A DNA stretch of 64,000 nucleotides from Roseibaca sp. Y0-43 (GTDB taxonomy: Bacteria > Pseudomonadota > Alphaproteobacteria > Rhodobacterales > Rhodobacteraceae), in the NCBI RefSeq assembly GCF_020667835.1, contig NZ_JAFMPR010000007.1, forward strand, positions 62,001 to 126,000. Reading direction: 5' to 3'. The notes beneath the pieces are model-generated. The model was not told where the DNA came from. It was given only the letters and a program-made list of their open reading frames with translations, and ran no database searches. Numbering within the stretch: position 1 is the stretch's first letter; every line of letters begins with the position of its first letter. The position numbers and the translations under genes were made by a program. This document shows, one piece after another, positions 16,699 to 26,048 of this stretch.

Positions 16699-17790
16699 AT
16701 GGCCGATCTGAAACTGACCGATGTCGAGAAAGCCTATGGCGAGGTCAAGGTGCTGTCGGATGTCAATCTGGACATCAAGCAGGGCGAGTTGATCGTCTTT
16801 GTCGGCCCGTCGGGCTGCGGCAAGTCCACGCTGTTGCGCATGATCGCGGGGCTCGAAAAGATCACGGGCGGCACGCTGGAAATTGACGGCATGGTCGTCA
16901 ATGACATTCCGCCCGCGCAGCGCGGCATCGCCATGGTGTTCCAGTCCTACGCGCTCTATCCGCATATGACCGTGCGCGACAACATGGCCTTCGCGCTGAA
17001 GATCGCCAAGAAGTCGAAGGCAGAGATCGACGCAGCCGTCACCAAGGCCGCCGACATCTTGCAGCTTGGCCCCTATCTGGACCGTCTGCCCAAGGCGCTG
17101 TCCGGCGGTCAGCGGCAGCGCGTGGCCATCGGGCGCTCCATCGTGCGCGACCCGAAAGTGTATCTGTTCGACGAGCCGCTCTCGAACCTTGACGCCGCCT
17201 TGCGCGTGGCGACCCGGATCGAGATTGCGAAGCTGAAGGAATCCATGCCGGAATCGACCATGATCTACGTCACCCATGACCAGGTCGAGGCGATGACACT
17301 TGCCAGCCGCATCGTCGTGCTGGCAGGCGGCGGGATCGCGCAGGTCGGCACGCCGCTGGAACTGTATGACCGCCCGAACGGGGAATTCGTGGCGCAATTC
17401 ATCGGCTCGCCCGCCATGAACCTGCTTCCGGGCGAGGTTGTGGGCACCGGCGCGCAGACCCGCGTCAAACTGGACGGCGGTGGCACGGCTGTGGCCAATA
17501 TCCCGACCACCGACGCGGATATGGGCCTGAAGGTCAATCTGGGCGTGCGGCCCGAAGACCTTGTCGCCAGCGATGACGAGGATTTCCTTTATCAGGGCGA
17601 GGTCGATCTGATCGAAGCCTTGGGCGAATTGACCGTGCTTTATTTCAAGCCCGACGCGCCCGATGCGAACCCGGTTCTGGCCAAGCTGGCGGGCACCCAT
17701 GCCGAATTGCGCGGCAAGACCGTGAAGCTGAAAGCGGACCCGGCCAAGCTGCACCTGTTCCACAACAAGGTGTCGCTGCTGTACCGCTAA
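16699..17790 (+). CDS. aglK: Alpha-glucoside ABC transporter ATP-binding protein AglK
   Basis: This 363-residue ATPase belongs to the MalK/UgpC group. Walker A is GPSGCGKST (36-44), the signature LSGGQRQRVAIGR and Walker B VYLFDEPLSNLD follow, and the switch histidine is in YVTHDQVEAM. Residues from about 240 form a C-terminal regulatory (TOBE-like) domain. A strong ribosome site, GGAAGGGGGAGG, precedes the ATG. It closes the agl operon and powers AglF/AglG. Confidence 0.95.
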   Translation: MADLKLTDVEKAYGEVKVLSDVNLDIKQGELIVFVGPSGCGKSTLLRMIAGLEKITGGTLEIDGMVVNDIPPAQRGIAMVFQSYALYPHMTVRDNMAFALKIAKKSKAEIDAAVTKAADILQLGPYLDRLPKALSGGQRQRVAIGRSIVRDPKVYLFDEPLSNLDAALRVATRIEIAKLKESMPESTMIYVTHDQVEAMTLASRIVVLAGGGIAQVGTPLELYDRPNGEFVAQFIGSPAMNLLPGEVVGTGAQTRVKLDGGGTAVANIPTTDADMGLKVNLGVRPEDLVASDDEDFLYQGEVDLIEALGELTVLYFKPDAPDANPVLAKLAGTHAELRGKTVKLKADPAKLHLFHNKVSLLYR

Positions 17791-17808
17791 TCAGCGCCGG
17801 ACAATGGA

Positions 17809-17843
17809 AAAAGCCGCGCGAGGGGTGTCCCTTGCGCGGCTTT
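17809..17843. terminator. Bidirectional terminator between aglK and the helicase gene
   Basis: AAAGCCGCGC and GCGCGGCTTT form a perfect 10-bp stem between two convergent genes. On the minus strand it is followed by TTTTTCC and on the plus strand by TTTG, so it favours the helicase transcript but should serve both. Confidence 0.85.
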
Positions 17844-17863
17844 GTCATGTTCGGGGCGCTGTC

Positions 17864-19297
17864 TTAGGCGGTGCGAAACTCACGCAGCAGGAAGTCGGGC
17901 ACATGGTCGCCCATCCCCACCGGCCCGTCATTGCGGTTATCGCGACGGTCGCGCTTGCGCTCGGGGCGATCCTGACGGTCCTTGCGGTCGTCGCGCGGCT
18001 GCTCGGGGGCAGGGGTGGCCTTTGCCTCTGGCTGCGCGGCTTCTGTGGCCTCGACATTGTCATTGGCGGGTTTGCGCGACCGGCGGCTGCGCTTGGGTTT
18101 CTCGGCGCTCTCAGTGGCCGCTTCGCTACGGCGCGGCGCAGGCACGTCTAGGTCGGGGGCTTCGCCACGGGGCAGGGTCTTTTCCAGAAGCGCCTCGATC
18201 TGGTCGAGGTATTTCTGATCCGCCGGCACCATCAGCGAAATCGCCTTGCCCGACCGACCCGCGCGGCCCGTCCGGCCAATGCGGTGGACATAATCCTCTG
18301 GGTGCGAGGGCAGGTCGAAATTGAACACATGGCTGACCGACGGCACATCAAGCCCCCGCGCCGCCACGTCCGACGCGATCAGCAAGCGCAACTCGCCCGC
18401 GCGAAACTTCTCCAGCGTGCGGGTGCGCACCGACTGGTCCAGATCGCCATGGATCGGGGCCGCGTCGAAATTGTGCTTCGCCAGCGACTTGGCCAGCACA
18501 TCGACATCGACCTTGCGGTTACAGAAGATGACCGCGTTCTCAAGGCTGTCGCCTTGCGCCGCGATGATCTTGCGCAAAGCCTCGCGTTTCAGCTTTGCCG
18601 CCGCGTCGCGCTTTGCAGCGGGCAGCTCGATCAGTTCCTGCGCGATAGTCTCGGATGCCGTCGCCTGCCGCGCGATTTCCACGCGGGCGGGGTTGGCAAG
18701 GAACATGTTGGTAATGCGCTCGATCTCGGGCGCCATGGTCGCGGAATAAAAGAAGGTCTGACGGGTGAAGGGCGTCAGGTTGAAGATACGCTCGATATCG
18801 GGGATGAAGCCCATGTCCAGCATCCGGTCGGCTTCGTCCACGACCATTACCTCGACACCCGTCAGCAGCAGCTTGCCGCGTTCGAAATGGTCCAGCAGGC
18901 GGCCCGGCGTTGCGATCAGCACATCGACACCACGGTCGATCAGCTTGTCCTGCTCGCCAAAGGCCACGCCACCGATCAAGAGCGCCTTGGTCAGGCGGGT
19001 ATACTTGGCGTAAGTGTCGAAATTCTCGGCCACTTGGGCGGCCAGTTCACGCGTGGGGGCCAGCACAAGGCTGCGCGGCATCCGCGCCCGCGCGCGGCCC
19101 CGGCCAAGGCGGGTAATCATCGGCAGCGTGAAAGAGGCGGTCTTGCCGGTCCCGGTCTGGGCAATGCCCAACACGTCGCGGCCTTCCAGCGCATGGGGGA
19201 TGGCTTGCGCCTGAATGGGGGTAGGGGCCGTGTAGCCCGCTTCTTCAATGGCTTTCAGGACCTTGGGGTCCAGCTTCAGGTCGGAAAAAAGGGTCAT
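17864..19297 (-). CDS. DEAD-box ATP-dependent RNA helicase (RhlE-like)
   Basis: This 477-residue protein has the Q motif GYTAPTPIQAQAIP, Walker A AQTGTGKT (46-53), VDEADRMLDMGF (a DEAD motif), SAT, and the C-terminal HRIGRTGRAGRSG. After about residue 370 comes a low-complexity basic/acidic tail (RRSRKPANDN, DRKDRQDRPERKRDRRDN), typical of RhlE-like helicases and probably RNA-binding. It remodels RNA or ribosome-assembly intermediates, often in the cold. It is a single-gene unit. Confidence 0.95.
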   Translation of the reverse strand: MTLFSDLKLDPKVLKAIEEAGYTAPTPIQAQAIPHALEGRDVLGIAQTGTGKTASFTLPMITRLGRGRARARMPRSLVLAPTRELAAQVAENFDTYAKYTRLTKALLIGGVAFGEQDKLIDRGVDVLIATPGRLLDHFERGKLLLTGVEVMVVDEADRMLDMGFIPDIERIFNLTPFTRQTFFYSATMAPEIERITNMFLANPARVEIARQATASETIAQELIELPAAKRDAAAKLKREALRKIIAAQGDSLENAVIFCNRKVDVDVLAKSLAKHNFDAAPIHGDLDQSVRTRTLEKFRAGELRLLIASDVAARGLDVPSVSHVFNFDLPSHPEDYVHRIGRTGRAGRSGKAISLMVPADQKYLDQIEALLEKTLPRGEAPDLDVPAPRRSEAATESAEKPKRSRRSRKPANDNVEATEAAQPEAKATPAPEQPRDDRKDRQDRPERKRDRRDNRNDGPVGMGDHVPDFLLREFRTA

Positions 19298-19542
19298 ATG
19301 CGTCCATCTGATACGGCATCGGGCCGTTATCGGTTCTGGGACGCCTGTGCCTTCACGCCCCGCTCATATCCTGCAACAGCTTTGCGGGATTGGGGGCAGA
19401 TAGCGCAAATACGGGCTTTGGTCAATCGAAGCGGTTGCCGCAGCCGCGCGCGGGGTCCGTTGCGCGAAAAACTGCGCATGGGGCGCAATCGGGCTGTTGC
19501 GGGGGACCGGAAAGCAAGCTAATGGAAGCGGGCCGAACCTGT

Positions 19543-19626
19543 GCGGGTGTGGCGGAATGGTAGACGCAGAGGATTCAAAATCCTCCGCCGCAAGGCGTGG
19601 GAGTTCGAGTCTCCCCACCCGCACCA
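19543..19626 (+). tRNA. tRNA-Leu (anticodon CAA)
   Basis: The acceptor arms GCGGGTG and CACCCGC pair perfectly; discriminator A and an encoded CCA follow. The anticodon stem GAGGA/TCCTC holds the loop TTCAAAA, with anticodon CAA at 19576-19578. The TTCGAGT sequence marks the T loop, and the long variable arm fits a class II leucine tRNA. No integrated element or duplicated 3' end is visible beside it. Confidence 0.96.
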
Positions 19627-19635
19627 CGGCTTTTC

Positions 19636-19911
19636 TCAGTTCTTATAGCTGCTGCTGTCGCCCGCTTGTGCGAGCATCTCGCACAGCTTGGCATCGTCTA
19701 TCTCATAGGTGAACGGGTTGTCCGAAATGACGGTGGTGCTTGCCGCGTTCGATACGGCGATGACCCGGTTATTCGCACCCATGATGCCCAACCCTGCTTT
19801 GACAAATGCCTCGAAAAGCTCACTTTCCGTTGCCGTGCAAGGCGTGTCCGCGCCAGCGGGCGCTGCGCAGGCCAACATGGCGATCAGGCATATCACGGGT
19901 CTACTGCGCAT
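19636..19911 (-). CDS. Small secreted hypothetical protein
   Basis: This is a 91-residue protein with a clear signal peptide (residues 1-21, ending PAGADT). The mature part of about 70 residues has two cysteines (in TPCTAT and AKLCEML), which may form a disulfide in the periplasm. AAAGGA lies seven bases before the ATG. I do not recognise the family. It stands alone between the tRNA-Leu gene and the bactofilin terminator. Confidence 0.7.
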   Translation of the reverse strand: MRSRPVICLIAMLACAAPAGADTPCTATESELFEAFVKAGLGIMGANNRVIAVSNAASTTVISDNPFTYEIDDAKLCEMLAQAGDSSSYKN

Positions 19912-19972
19912 GGGCGATCCTTTAGAACTAGGGCAGGGGCAGCCTTGCAGCGCAGTGGCTGGTTTGCAAATG

Positions 19973-20002
19973 AAAAAAGCCGCGCTGTGATGGCGCGGCT
20001 TT
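19973..20002 (-). terminator. Rho-independent terminator of the bactofilin unit
   Basis: AAAGCCGCGC and GCGCGGCTTT pair around a seven-base loop, and on the minus strand TTTTTTC follows. It lies 21 bases behind the bactofilin stop. Confidence 0.88.
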
Positions 20003-20022
20003 CGTATTCGGATTGGGGGCGA

Positions 20023-20607
20023 TCAGCTGCCGGTGCTCTTGCGCTGCTCGGTCGCCTTTTTCACGGCTTCCGACATTTCCGGCTTGGGTGCCGCAGGGGC
20101 GGCGGCTTGTGCCGGGGCCGGAGCGGTCGCTGCCTGCGAGCGGTTGGTCTGGAGCGGATCGTCCTGACGCTGAACAGAGCCTTCGAAATGCGCGCCCGAT
20201 TCGATTGCGATGGTCTTGTGGATGATGTCGCCCTCGACCTGCGCGGAAGAGGTCAGGCGCACTTTCAAGCCACGCACGCGGCCAATGACGCGACCATTGA
20301 TGACGATGTCATCGGCTACGATTTCGCCCCGGATGGTGGCGGTTTCGCCCACGGTCAGCAGATGCGCGCGGATGTCGCCGTCGACAATGCCCTCGACGAC
20401 AACATCGCCGGTGGTCTTGATATTGCCGGTGATGGTCAGGTCCGAAGCCAGCAAGGACGCGGCTGCCTTGCCCTTGGTGGTCTGCGCGGGTGCGCTGTCA
20501 ATGCTCGACTGGCGCAGGAAAGACGGGGTCGGCTGCTCGGGCGCAGCAGGCGCCTGGGCCGCTTGGGGCTTCGGGGCGGGTTCGTTGATACGGCTTTTAG
20601 AAAACAT
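20023..20607 (-). CDS. Bactofilin (polymer-forming cytoskeletal protein)
   Basis: This 194-residue protein has a central repetitive beta-helix core: SDLTITGNIKTTGDVVVEG, DIRAHLLTVGETATIRGEI and DDIVINGRVIGRV. This is the bactofilin (DUF583) pattern. The N- and C-terminal tails are rich in Ala, Pro and Gln and disordered. Bactofilins polymerise without nucleotide and place cell-wall enzymes at the membrane. The gene starts inside the end of an M23 peptidase gene (11-base overlap), a partnership seen in other bacteria where the peptidase binds the bactofilin filament. Confidence 0.92.
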   Translation of the reverse strand: MFSKSRINEPAPKPQAAQAPAAPEQPTPSFLRQSSIDSAPAQTTKGKAAASLLASDLTITGNIKTTGDVVVEGIVDGDIRAHLLTVGETATIRGEIVADDIVINGRVIGRVRGLKVRLTSSAQVEGDIIHKTIAIESGAHFEGSVQRQDDPLQTNRSQAATAPAPAQAAAPAAPKPEMSEAVKKATEQRKSTGS

Positions 20608-21946
20608 TTTGTCCAGCCCTTACATAGGTGATTGGGTTTACAGGTTGACCGTTGACACGCACCTCATAGTGCAGGTGGACCCCGGTCGACACGCCTGTGG
20701 TGCCCATACCACCAATCTTCTGCCCGCGCGAGACCCTTTGTCCCTCGCGCACGTTGATCGAGTTCAAATGAGCGTAATAGGTTTCCAGGCCGAAATCATG
20801 CTGGATGATGACGATATTGCCATAACCGCTCATCCGGCCAGCCTTTTTCACCACGCCATCAGCGGTGGCCATGATGGTGGTGCCGCGCGGGCCCGACCAG
20901 TCAATGCCCGTGTGCATCTTGGTGCGGCCAGAGACGGGGTGACGGCGCATACCATAGGGCGATGTGGTGCGGAAATTGCCGGGCAGGGGGTTGGCGATGG
21001 GCAGGCGTTCCAGCCCGCGACGATAGGCCTGAACCGTGCTCAGCTTCTCGATCACGCTGTTGGCGCGGGTGATGTCGGGGCTGGCGGCCATTGCGCCAGA
21101 GGTCGACACAGAAATGGGACGGATCGACGCCGATTGGGCATTCGCGCCTTGTTGCACCAAGCGGCGGATCTGGTCGGGCGATACATTGGCAGAGCGGAAG
21201 ACGCGCTCTAGCGGGCCGATGACCGAATCCAGCGCCTCTTCCAGCTGGGTGAAGATCACGTGGTTGCGGTCCTTCAGCAACTCGTTTTCCAGCGCCAGCA
21301 TCTGGGCCTGATTGCGGTTCTGCTCGGCATCCATGCCTTGGCGGTGCAGATCCTCGCCCATCGTGTTCATGGCGACCAGCAGATAATCCAGCATTTCCTG
21401 AATATCGCGCGAGCGGTCGGCGGCGGTGCGCACGGTGCCGGTTTCGGCTTCGAGCGTGCGCTGTGCGTCGGCCAGTTGCGCGCGCGCCTCGTCACGCTCC
21501 TGCACCACGCGGCGGACGGTGGCCTGAACGCTGTCGATGCCAGTTTCCAACTCCAGCCGGCGCTGTTCCGAGGCCAGAAGTTCCAGCTGCATGTCGGAAA
21601 TGCGCGCCATCGCTTCGCCGAACCGGGCCTGCGCGGCCTCTGCGGCCTGCGCGTGGCGGTCACGCTCTTCGGCCATCTGGTTCAGGCGTTGCTCGTAATT
21701 CGCCTGCTCGCGCAGCGCCTGATCCCGCAGCGTGCCGGACCCGATGCTGTCCATCAGTAGGATAGAGGTTGCCAGAACGCCCCACGCGAAAAAGACAGTG
21801 ACCGCACTGATGCCGATCAACTGGGTCAGGGGGCGCAAGCGCACGAAGCGTGTGGTGTTGTCAGACCGCAGAAACAAGCGCTGTTCCGGCAGCCGTTGTT
21901 CCAGCCGCTGGTTCAGTCTTACTAGATGTCGTCTCAAAACTGCCAT
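20597..21946 (-). CDS. M23 family peptidoglycan peptidase with coiled coil
   Basis: This 449-residue protein has an N-terminal cytoplasmic stretch and one membrane helix (about 38-62, IGISAVTVFFAWGVLATSIL). A long coiled coil follows, about 65-235, rich in Glu, Gln, Arg and Ala. The C-terminal LytM/M23 domain has zinc-ligand motifs HTGIDW near residue 350 and GVHLHYEV near 420. It would cut peptide cross-links in the periplasm, or act as a scaffold, under control of the bactofilin encoded next to it. Confidence 0.92.
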   Translation of the reverse strand: MAVLRRHLVRLNQRLEQRLPEQRLFLRSDNTTRFVRLRPLTQLIGISAVTVFFAWGVLATSILLMDSIGSGTLRDQALREQANYEQRLNQMAEERDRHAQAAEAAQARFGEAMARISDMQLELLASEQRRLELETGIDSVQATVRRVVQERDEARAQLADAQRTLEAETGTVRTAADRSRDIQEMLDYLLVAMNTMGEDLHRQGMDAEQNRNQAQMLALENELLKDRNHVIFTQLEEALDSVIGPLERVFRSANVSPDQIRRLVQQGANAQSASIRPISVSTSGAMAASPDITRANSVIEKLSTVQAYRRGLERLPIANPLPGNFRTTSPYGMRRHPVSGRTKMHTGIDWSGPRGTTIMATADGVVKKAGRMSGYGNIVIIQHDFGLETYYAHLNSINVREGQRVSRGQKIGGMGTTGVSTGVHLHYEVRVNGQPVNPITYVRAGQNVF

Positions 21947-22183
21947 CCCGTGTCGCGTTATTTGGGTCAGGGCTTCATGCTACAGCCTGCGCTGTGCCAA
22001 GCAGGTTGGAAAACGCCCCGTTAAGCCCCCTTTATGGCGCTGGACCCTTGCCTGCAACGCATTATTGCCCCTCACAAGCGGCTTGGGCCGCGATCAGGGC
22101 AAAATCAGCGAATTTCCGCCGATATTAGATGAGCTTCGCCCGTGAAATGCTTGAACATAAAGCACAACCATAGGTTTTTGGCA

Positions 22184-22999
22184 TCATTCCGCCGGTTCGG
22201 TCAGCGGCCAGTAAAAGTCTGGCGGCAACCCGGCCTGGGCGCGTTTTTCCTCGTTGAAAGGGGGCTTGAGCGGCCCGTGGAAATAGCGGCGCACAAGGTC
22301 CAGAAACACCGGTTGCGGGTCCAGCCCTTGCCGTCCGCAGAGGAAATTGAACCATTTGGACCCGTAAGCGACATGGCCCACTTCCTCGGCATAGATGGTT
22401 TTCAGCGCGGCGACGGCGGCGTCATCGCCCGCGCGCTCGAATATCTCGATCATGCCCGGCGTCACATCGAGGCCGCGCGCTTCCAGCACCATCGGCACCA
22501 CGGCCAAGCGGCCCAGAATGTCGTCAACCGTGTCCTCTGCGGCGCGCCACATGCCGGCATGGGCCGGAAGCGCGCCGTAATGGCTGCCCAAACGTTCCAG
22601 GCAATCGCAGACAAGGTTGAAATGCTTGGATTCTTCATCCGCCGCTTTGACCCAATCGTCAAAGAACCCCAGCGGCATGTCATGGTCTGGAAAACGCGCG
22701 ACCATGTCCCAATGCAGATCGACCGCGTTCAGCTCTATATGGGCAATCGCGTGCAACAGCGCGATGCGCCCCGCCGGGCTGCCGGGACGACGACGCGGCA
22801 CGTCGCGCGGGTCCAAAAGGTCGGGCTTGGCGGGGCGGGCAGGGCGCAGGGGCGGGTCAGCCCGGCCAATCGGCAGGGGCGCACCCGCCTTGCGCGCCGC
22901 GAACCACGCCCGCGCAAGGGAATGGCTGAGCGCGGTTTTCGCGCGCCCGTCGGCGGTCGTCAGCACCTCGACCGCCATCTCGCGCAAGGACAGCGTCAT
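22184..22999 (-). CDS. DUF455 family ferritin-like protein
   Basis: The ATG at 22997-22999 overlaps the stop of bcp as ATGA, which decides the start and gives 271 residues. Motifs of a ferritin-like four-helix diiron fold are present: HAIAHIELNAVDLHWDM, ADEESKHFNLV and AEEVGHVAYG supply Glu and His ligands on separate helices. The family (COG2833) has no firm biochemical role; it resembles MiaE-type hydroxylases in its ligand pattern. Coupling to a peroxiredoxin hints at an oxidative-stress or iron link. Confidence 0.88.
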   Translation of the reverse strand: MTLSLREMAVEVLTTADGRAKTALSHSLARAWFAARKAGAPLPIGRADPPLRPARPAKPDLLDPRDVPRRRPGSPAGRIALLHAIAHIELNAVDLHWDMVARFPDHDMPLGFFDDWVKAADEESKHFNLVCDCLERLGSHYGALPAHAGMWRAAEDTVDDILGRLAVVPMVLEARGLDVTPGMIEIFERAGDDAAVAALKTIYAEEVGHVAYGSKWFNFLCGRQGLDPQPVFLDLVRRYFHGPLKPPFNEEKRAQAGLPPDFYWPLTEPAE

Positions 23000-23457
23000 T
23001 CCGCGCGCACGGCGTCCAGCACTTCGGCGGCATGGCCCTTGGCCTTCACCTTGCACCAGATATGTGAGATGCGGCCCTCGGCATCGACCAGATAGGTCGC
23101 GCGTTCAATGCCCATGCTTTTCTTACCATACATGTTTTTCTCGACCCAGACGCCGTAACGTTCGCACACGTCGCTTTCGGCATCCGAGACCAGCATCACG
23201 CCAAGGTCGTGCTTGGCGACGAATTTGTCATGCTTGGCGACCGTATCCTTGGAAATGCCGATGACCTTGGCGCCCGCGGCCTCGAACTCGGCGGCAAGGG
23301 CTGTGAACTCCAATGCCTCGGTGGTGCAGCCGGGCGTGTCATCGCGGGGGTAGAAATACAGCACCACTTGCGACGGTTTCAGTGCGGACAGCGTTACCAT
23401 GTCGCCGCCGTCGCGGGGCAGGGTGAAATCGGGGGCAAGATCGCCGGTGGACAGCAT
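22996..23457 (-). CDS. bcp: Thioredoxin-dependent peroxiredoxin Bcp
   Basis: This 153-residue protein has the peroxidatic Cys44 in YPRDDTPGCTTEA, the Bcp/PrxQ signature. The resolving cysteine five residues further on in E. coli Bcp is not present; Cys98 (SDVCERY) is the only other candidate. It reduces hydroperoxides in the cytoplasm. The next gene overlaps it by four bases. Confidence 0.93.
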   Translation of the reverse strand: MLSTGDLAPDFTLPRDGGDMVTLSALKPSQVVLYFYPRDDTPGCTTEALEFTALAAEFEAAGAKVIGISKDTVAKHDKFVAKHDLGVMLVSDAESDVCERYGVWVEKNMYGKKSMGIERATYLVDAEGRISHIWCKVKAKGHAAEVLDAVRAE

Positions 23458-23551
23458 GGGGGCACTCCTTCATCACGGTTGCGTTGTCCCTGTTGTAGCG
23501 GCGCGCGGGCCAAGTTAAAGCCCCGTCACCCCCAAAGCCGGACGCAAGCCC

Positions 23552-24604
23552 ATGAAACTTTCGGATTTCGATTTCGACCTGCCAGAGCATCTGATCGCAA
23601 CGCGCCCCGCGCGCCCGCGCTCGTCTGCCAAGCTGCTGGTGGCGCAGGGCGACAGCATTGCCGACCGTCATGTGCGCGATCTGCCCGATGTGCTGCGCGC
23701 GGGCGATCTTTTGGTGTTGAACACGACCAAGGTGATCCCGGCGCGCCTGTCGGGCCATCGCCACCGCGACAGCGCGCAAGGCCCGGTCGTGGCCAAGGTC
23801 GAGGTCACGCTGACCGAACCGCAGCCCGACGGGTCATGGCGGGCCTTGGCCAAACCCTTGCGCAAACTGGCCGAGGGCGAAGAGATCGTGTTCGCTGCCG
23901 GGCTTGTCGCCAAGGTGGTTGAGCGCGGGGCAGAAGATGTGCGGCTGTCCTTCAACCTGGGCGGTCCGGCCTTTGACGCGGCGCTGGAGCAGGCGGGGCA
24001 GATACCGCTGCCCCCTTATATCGAGGCGCGCCGCCGCGCCGACGAACAGGACCGCACCGATTACCAGACAGTTTTCGCGCGCGACGCGGGCGCGGTCGCG
24101 GCCCCAACCGCATCGCTGCATTTCGACGAGGATCTGCTGGCGCAACTCCGCGCGCGTGGCGTCGAATTCGCCGAAGTGACCCTGCATGTCGGCGCGGGCA
24201 CCTTTCTGCCGGTCAAGACCGATGACGTGTCAGAGCACAAGATGCACGCCGAATGGGGGCAGGTAAGCGAAACCGCTGCCGCCCAGATCACCCGCGCGCG
24301 GGCCGAGGGCCGCCGCGTGATCCCCGTGGGCACCACCGCATTGCGCGTGCTGGAAACCGCCGCCACCGGCCCCGGCCAGATCGCGCCTTACACGGGCATG
24401 ACCGACATCTTCATCACCCCCGGTTTCCGCTTCCAGATCGCGAGCGGCCTGATGACAAATTTCCACCTGCCGAAATCGACGCTGATGATGCTGGTCTCTG
24501 CCCTGATGGGGCGCGAGCGGATCATGGGCATCTATGCCCATGCCATAGCAAAGGAGTATCGCTTCTTCTCTTACGGCGATTCCTCGATCCTGTTGCCGGG
24601 GTGA
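23552..24604 (+). CDS. queA: tRNA preQ1(34) S-adenosylmethionine ribosyltransferase-isomerase QueA
   Basis: This 350-residue enzyme begins [20 protein letters not shown] and contains [26 protein letters not shown] and [18 protein letters not shown], all characteristic of QueA. It transfers the ribosyl moiety of SAM to preQ1 in the tRNA wobble position to make epoxyqueuosine. I see no preQ1 riboswitch in the 94-base gap before it, and no other queuosine genes in the window. Confidence 0.96.
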   Translation: MKLSDFDFDLPEHLIATRPARPRSSAKLLVAQGDSIADRHVRDLPDVLRAGDLLVLNTTKVIPARLSGHRHRDSAQGPVVAKVEVTLTEPQPDGSWRALAKPLRKLAEGEEIVFAAGLVAKVVERGAEDVRLSFNLGGPAFDAALEQAGQIPLPPYIEARRRADEQDRTDYQTVFARDAGAVAAPTASLHFDEDLLAQLRARGVEFAEVTLHVGAGTFLPVKTDDVSEHKMHAEWGQVSETAAAQITRARAEGRRVIPVGTTALRVLETAATGPGQIAPYTGMTDIFITPGFRFQIASGLMTNFHLPKSTLMMLVSALMGRERIMGIYAHAIAKEYRFFSYGDSSILLPG

Positions 24605-24678
24605 TCTGGCTGTCCAGCCATGTTAGGCTAGGGGCAGAGCAGGGGCCAAGGCCCGGAAACTGAAAAGAAAGCACCGTC

Positions 24679-25947
24679 ATGTTGAAGGTATTCGCAGGCT
24701 CTTGGGCGCTGCTGCTTGGCATCATGTTGTTGATGGTCGGCAATGGTGTGCAGGGCACGCTTCTGGGCATTCGCGGCGATATAGAGGGCTTTTCGACCGG
24801 GCAGATGTCGATTGTCATGTCAGGCTATTTCGTGGGCTTTCTGCTGGGGTCGCGGATGACGCCGGAGCTGATCCGCCGCGTGGGCCATGTGCGTGTCTTC
24901 GCGGCGCTTGGCTCGCTCATCTCGGCGGTGCTGGTGCTCTATGCCGCGATCCCGGAATGGATCGTCTGGGCGCTGTTGCGCGTGCTGATCGGGTTTTGCT
25001 TTTGCGGGGTCTATGTCACCGCCGAAAGCTGGCTGAACAATTCCACCAGCAACGAGACGCGCGGGCAGACGCTGTCGCTTTACATGATCGTGCAGATGCT
25101 GGGGATCATCAGCGCGCAAGCGTTGATTAACTTCGCCGATCCGGCGGGGTTCATGCTGTTCGTCATCCCCTCGGTGCTGGTGTCGCTGGCCTTCGCGCCG
25201 ATCCTTCTGTCGGTCAGCCCCGCGCCATCTTTCGGCACGACCAAATCGCTGTCGATCCGGGCGCTTTACGATGTCTCGCCCTTGGGCGTGGTGGGCATCT
25301 TCTTGATGGGGGGCGTGTTTTCCGCGCTATTCGGCATGACGGCGGTCTGGGGCACGTTGGCGGGGTTGAGCGTGCTGGAAATCTCTGTCTTCACGGCCGC
25401 GATCTACTTGGGCGGTCTTGTCTTTCAACTGCCCATCGGCTGGCTGTCGGACCGGATGGACCGCCGTAAACTGGTGATCGCGGTCGCGGCAATCGGCACG
25501 GTCGGAGCGGTTGTGCCGGTGGTGCTGGCGCTGCCCTATTGGGCGCTGCTGGGCGTGGCCTTGGTCATCGGCGGTATTTCCAACCCGCTTTACGCGCTGC
25601 TTCTGGCGCATTCGAACGACTATCTGGACAGCGATTCGATGGCGGCGGCCTCTGGCGGGTTGCTGTTCGTCAACGGCTTGGGCGCGATCGTCGGTCCCTT
25701 GGTGATCGGGCGGATGATGGGCGTGATCGGCCCGAACGGGTTTTTCCTGTTCATTGCCGTTCTGACCGCGCTTTTGGCGCTTTATGCAAGCTGGCGCGCG
25801 ACGCGGCGGCCTGCACCCTCGGTGGCGGAAACCGGCCCCTTCGCGCCGGTCTCTCCCGTTGTGTCGGCGGCCACGGTCGAGGCGGTCTATTCAGACCTTG
25901 CGGAACAGGCGGAACAGGCGCGCGATGACCCTTCTGCAACAAAATGA
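24679..25947 (+). CDS. MFS transporter (YcaD-like)
   Basis: This 422-residue protein has about twelve predicted helices. It begins with GSWALLLGIMLLMVGNGVQG, and an N-half loop carries GSRMTPELIRRVGHVRVF, the place of the MFS loop-2 motif. The second half has GWLSDRMDRRKLVIAV, a clear motif-A copy. The overall pattern resembles YcaD-type permeases, whose substrates are largely unknown. The C-terminal 45 residues are hydrophilic. No regulator or enzyme next to it suggests a substrate. Confidence 0.88.
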   Translation: MLKVFAGSWALLLGIMLLMVGNGVQGTLLGIRGDIEGFSTGQMSIVMSGYFVGFLLGSRMTPELIRRVGHVRVFAALGSLISAVLVLYAAIPEWIVWALLRVLIGFCFCGVYVTAESWLNNSTSNETRGQTLSLYMIVQMLGIISAQALINFADPAGFMLFVIPSVLVSLAFAPILLSVSPAPSFGTTKSLSIRALYDVSPLGVVGIFLMGGVFSALFGMTAVWGTLAGLSVLEISVFTAAIYLGGLVFQLPIGWLSDRMDRRKLVIAVAAIGTVGAVVPVVLALPYWALLGVALVIGGISNPLYALLLAHSNDYLDSDSMAAASGGLLFVNGLGAIVGPLVIGRMMGVIGPNGFFLFIAVLTALLALYASWRATRRPAPSVAETGPFAPVSPVVSAATVEAVYSDLAEQAEQARDDPSATK

Positions 25948-26048
25948 GCAAAAATGCGCCGCATATTGAAATATTGTTACCAAGCTGTTGCCAGCTTGGC
26001 CGAAGGCTGCAAAGGTGGTTGAACGTGAAACAACATCGGAATGTGACC

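Noticed and set aside
19543-19626. tRNA-Leu as an integration site
   Set aside because: No integrase, no duplicated 3' end of the tRNA and no composition change were seen on either side.
23458-23551. preQ1 riboswitch upstream of queA
   Set aside because: The 94-base gap shows neither a pseudoknot-forming preQ1 aptamer pattern nor an A-rich tail; nothing supports it.
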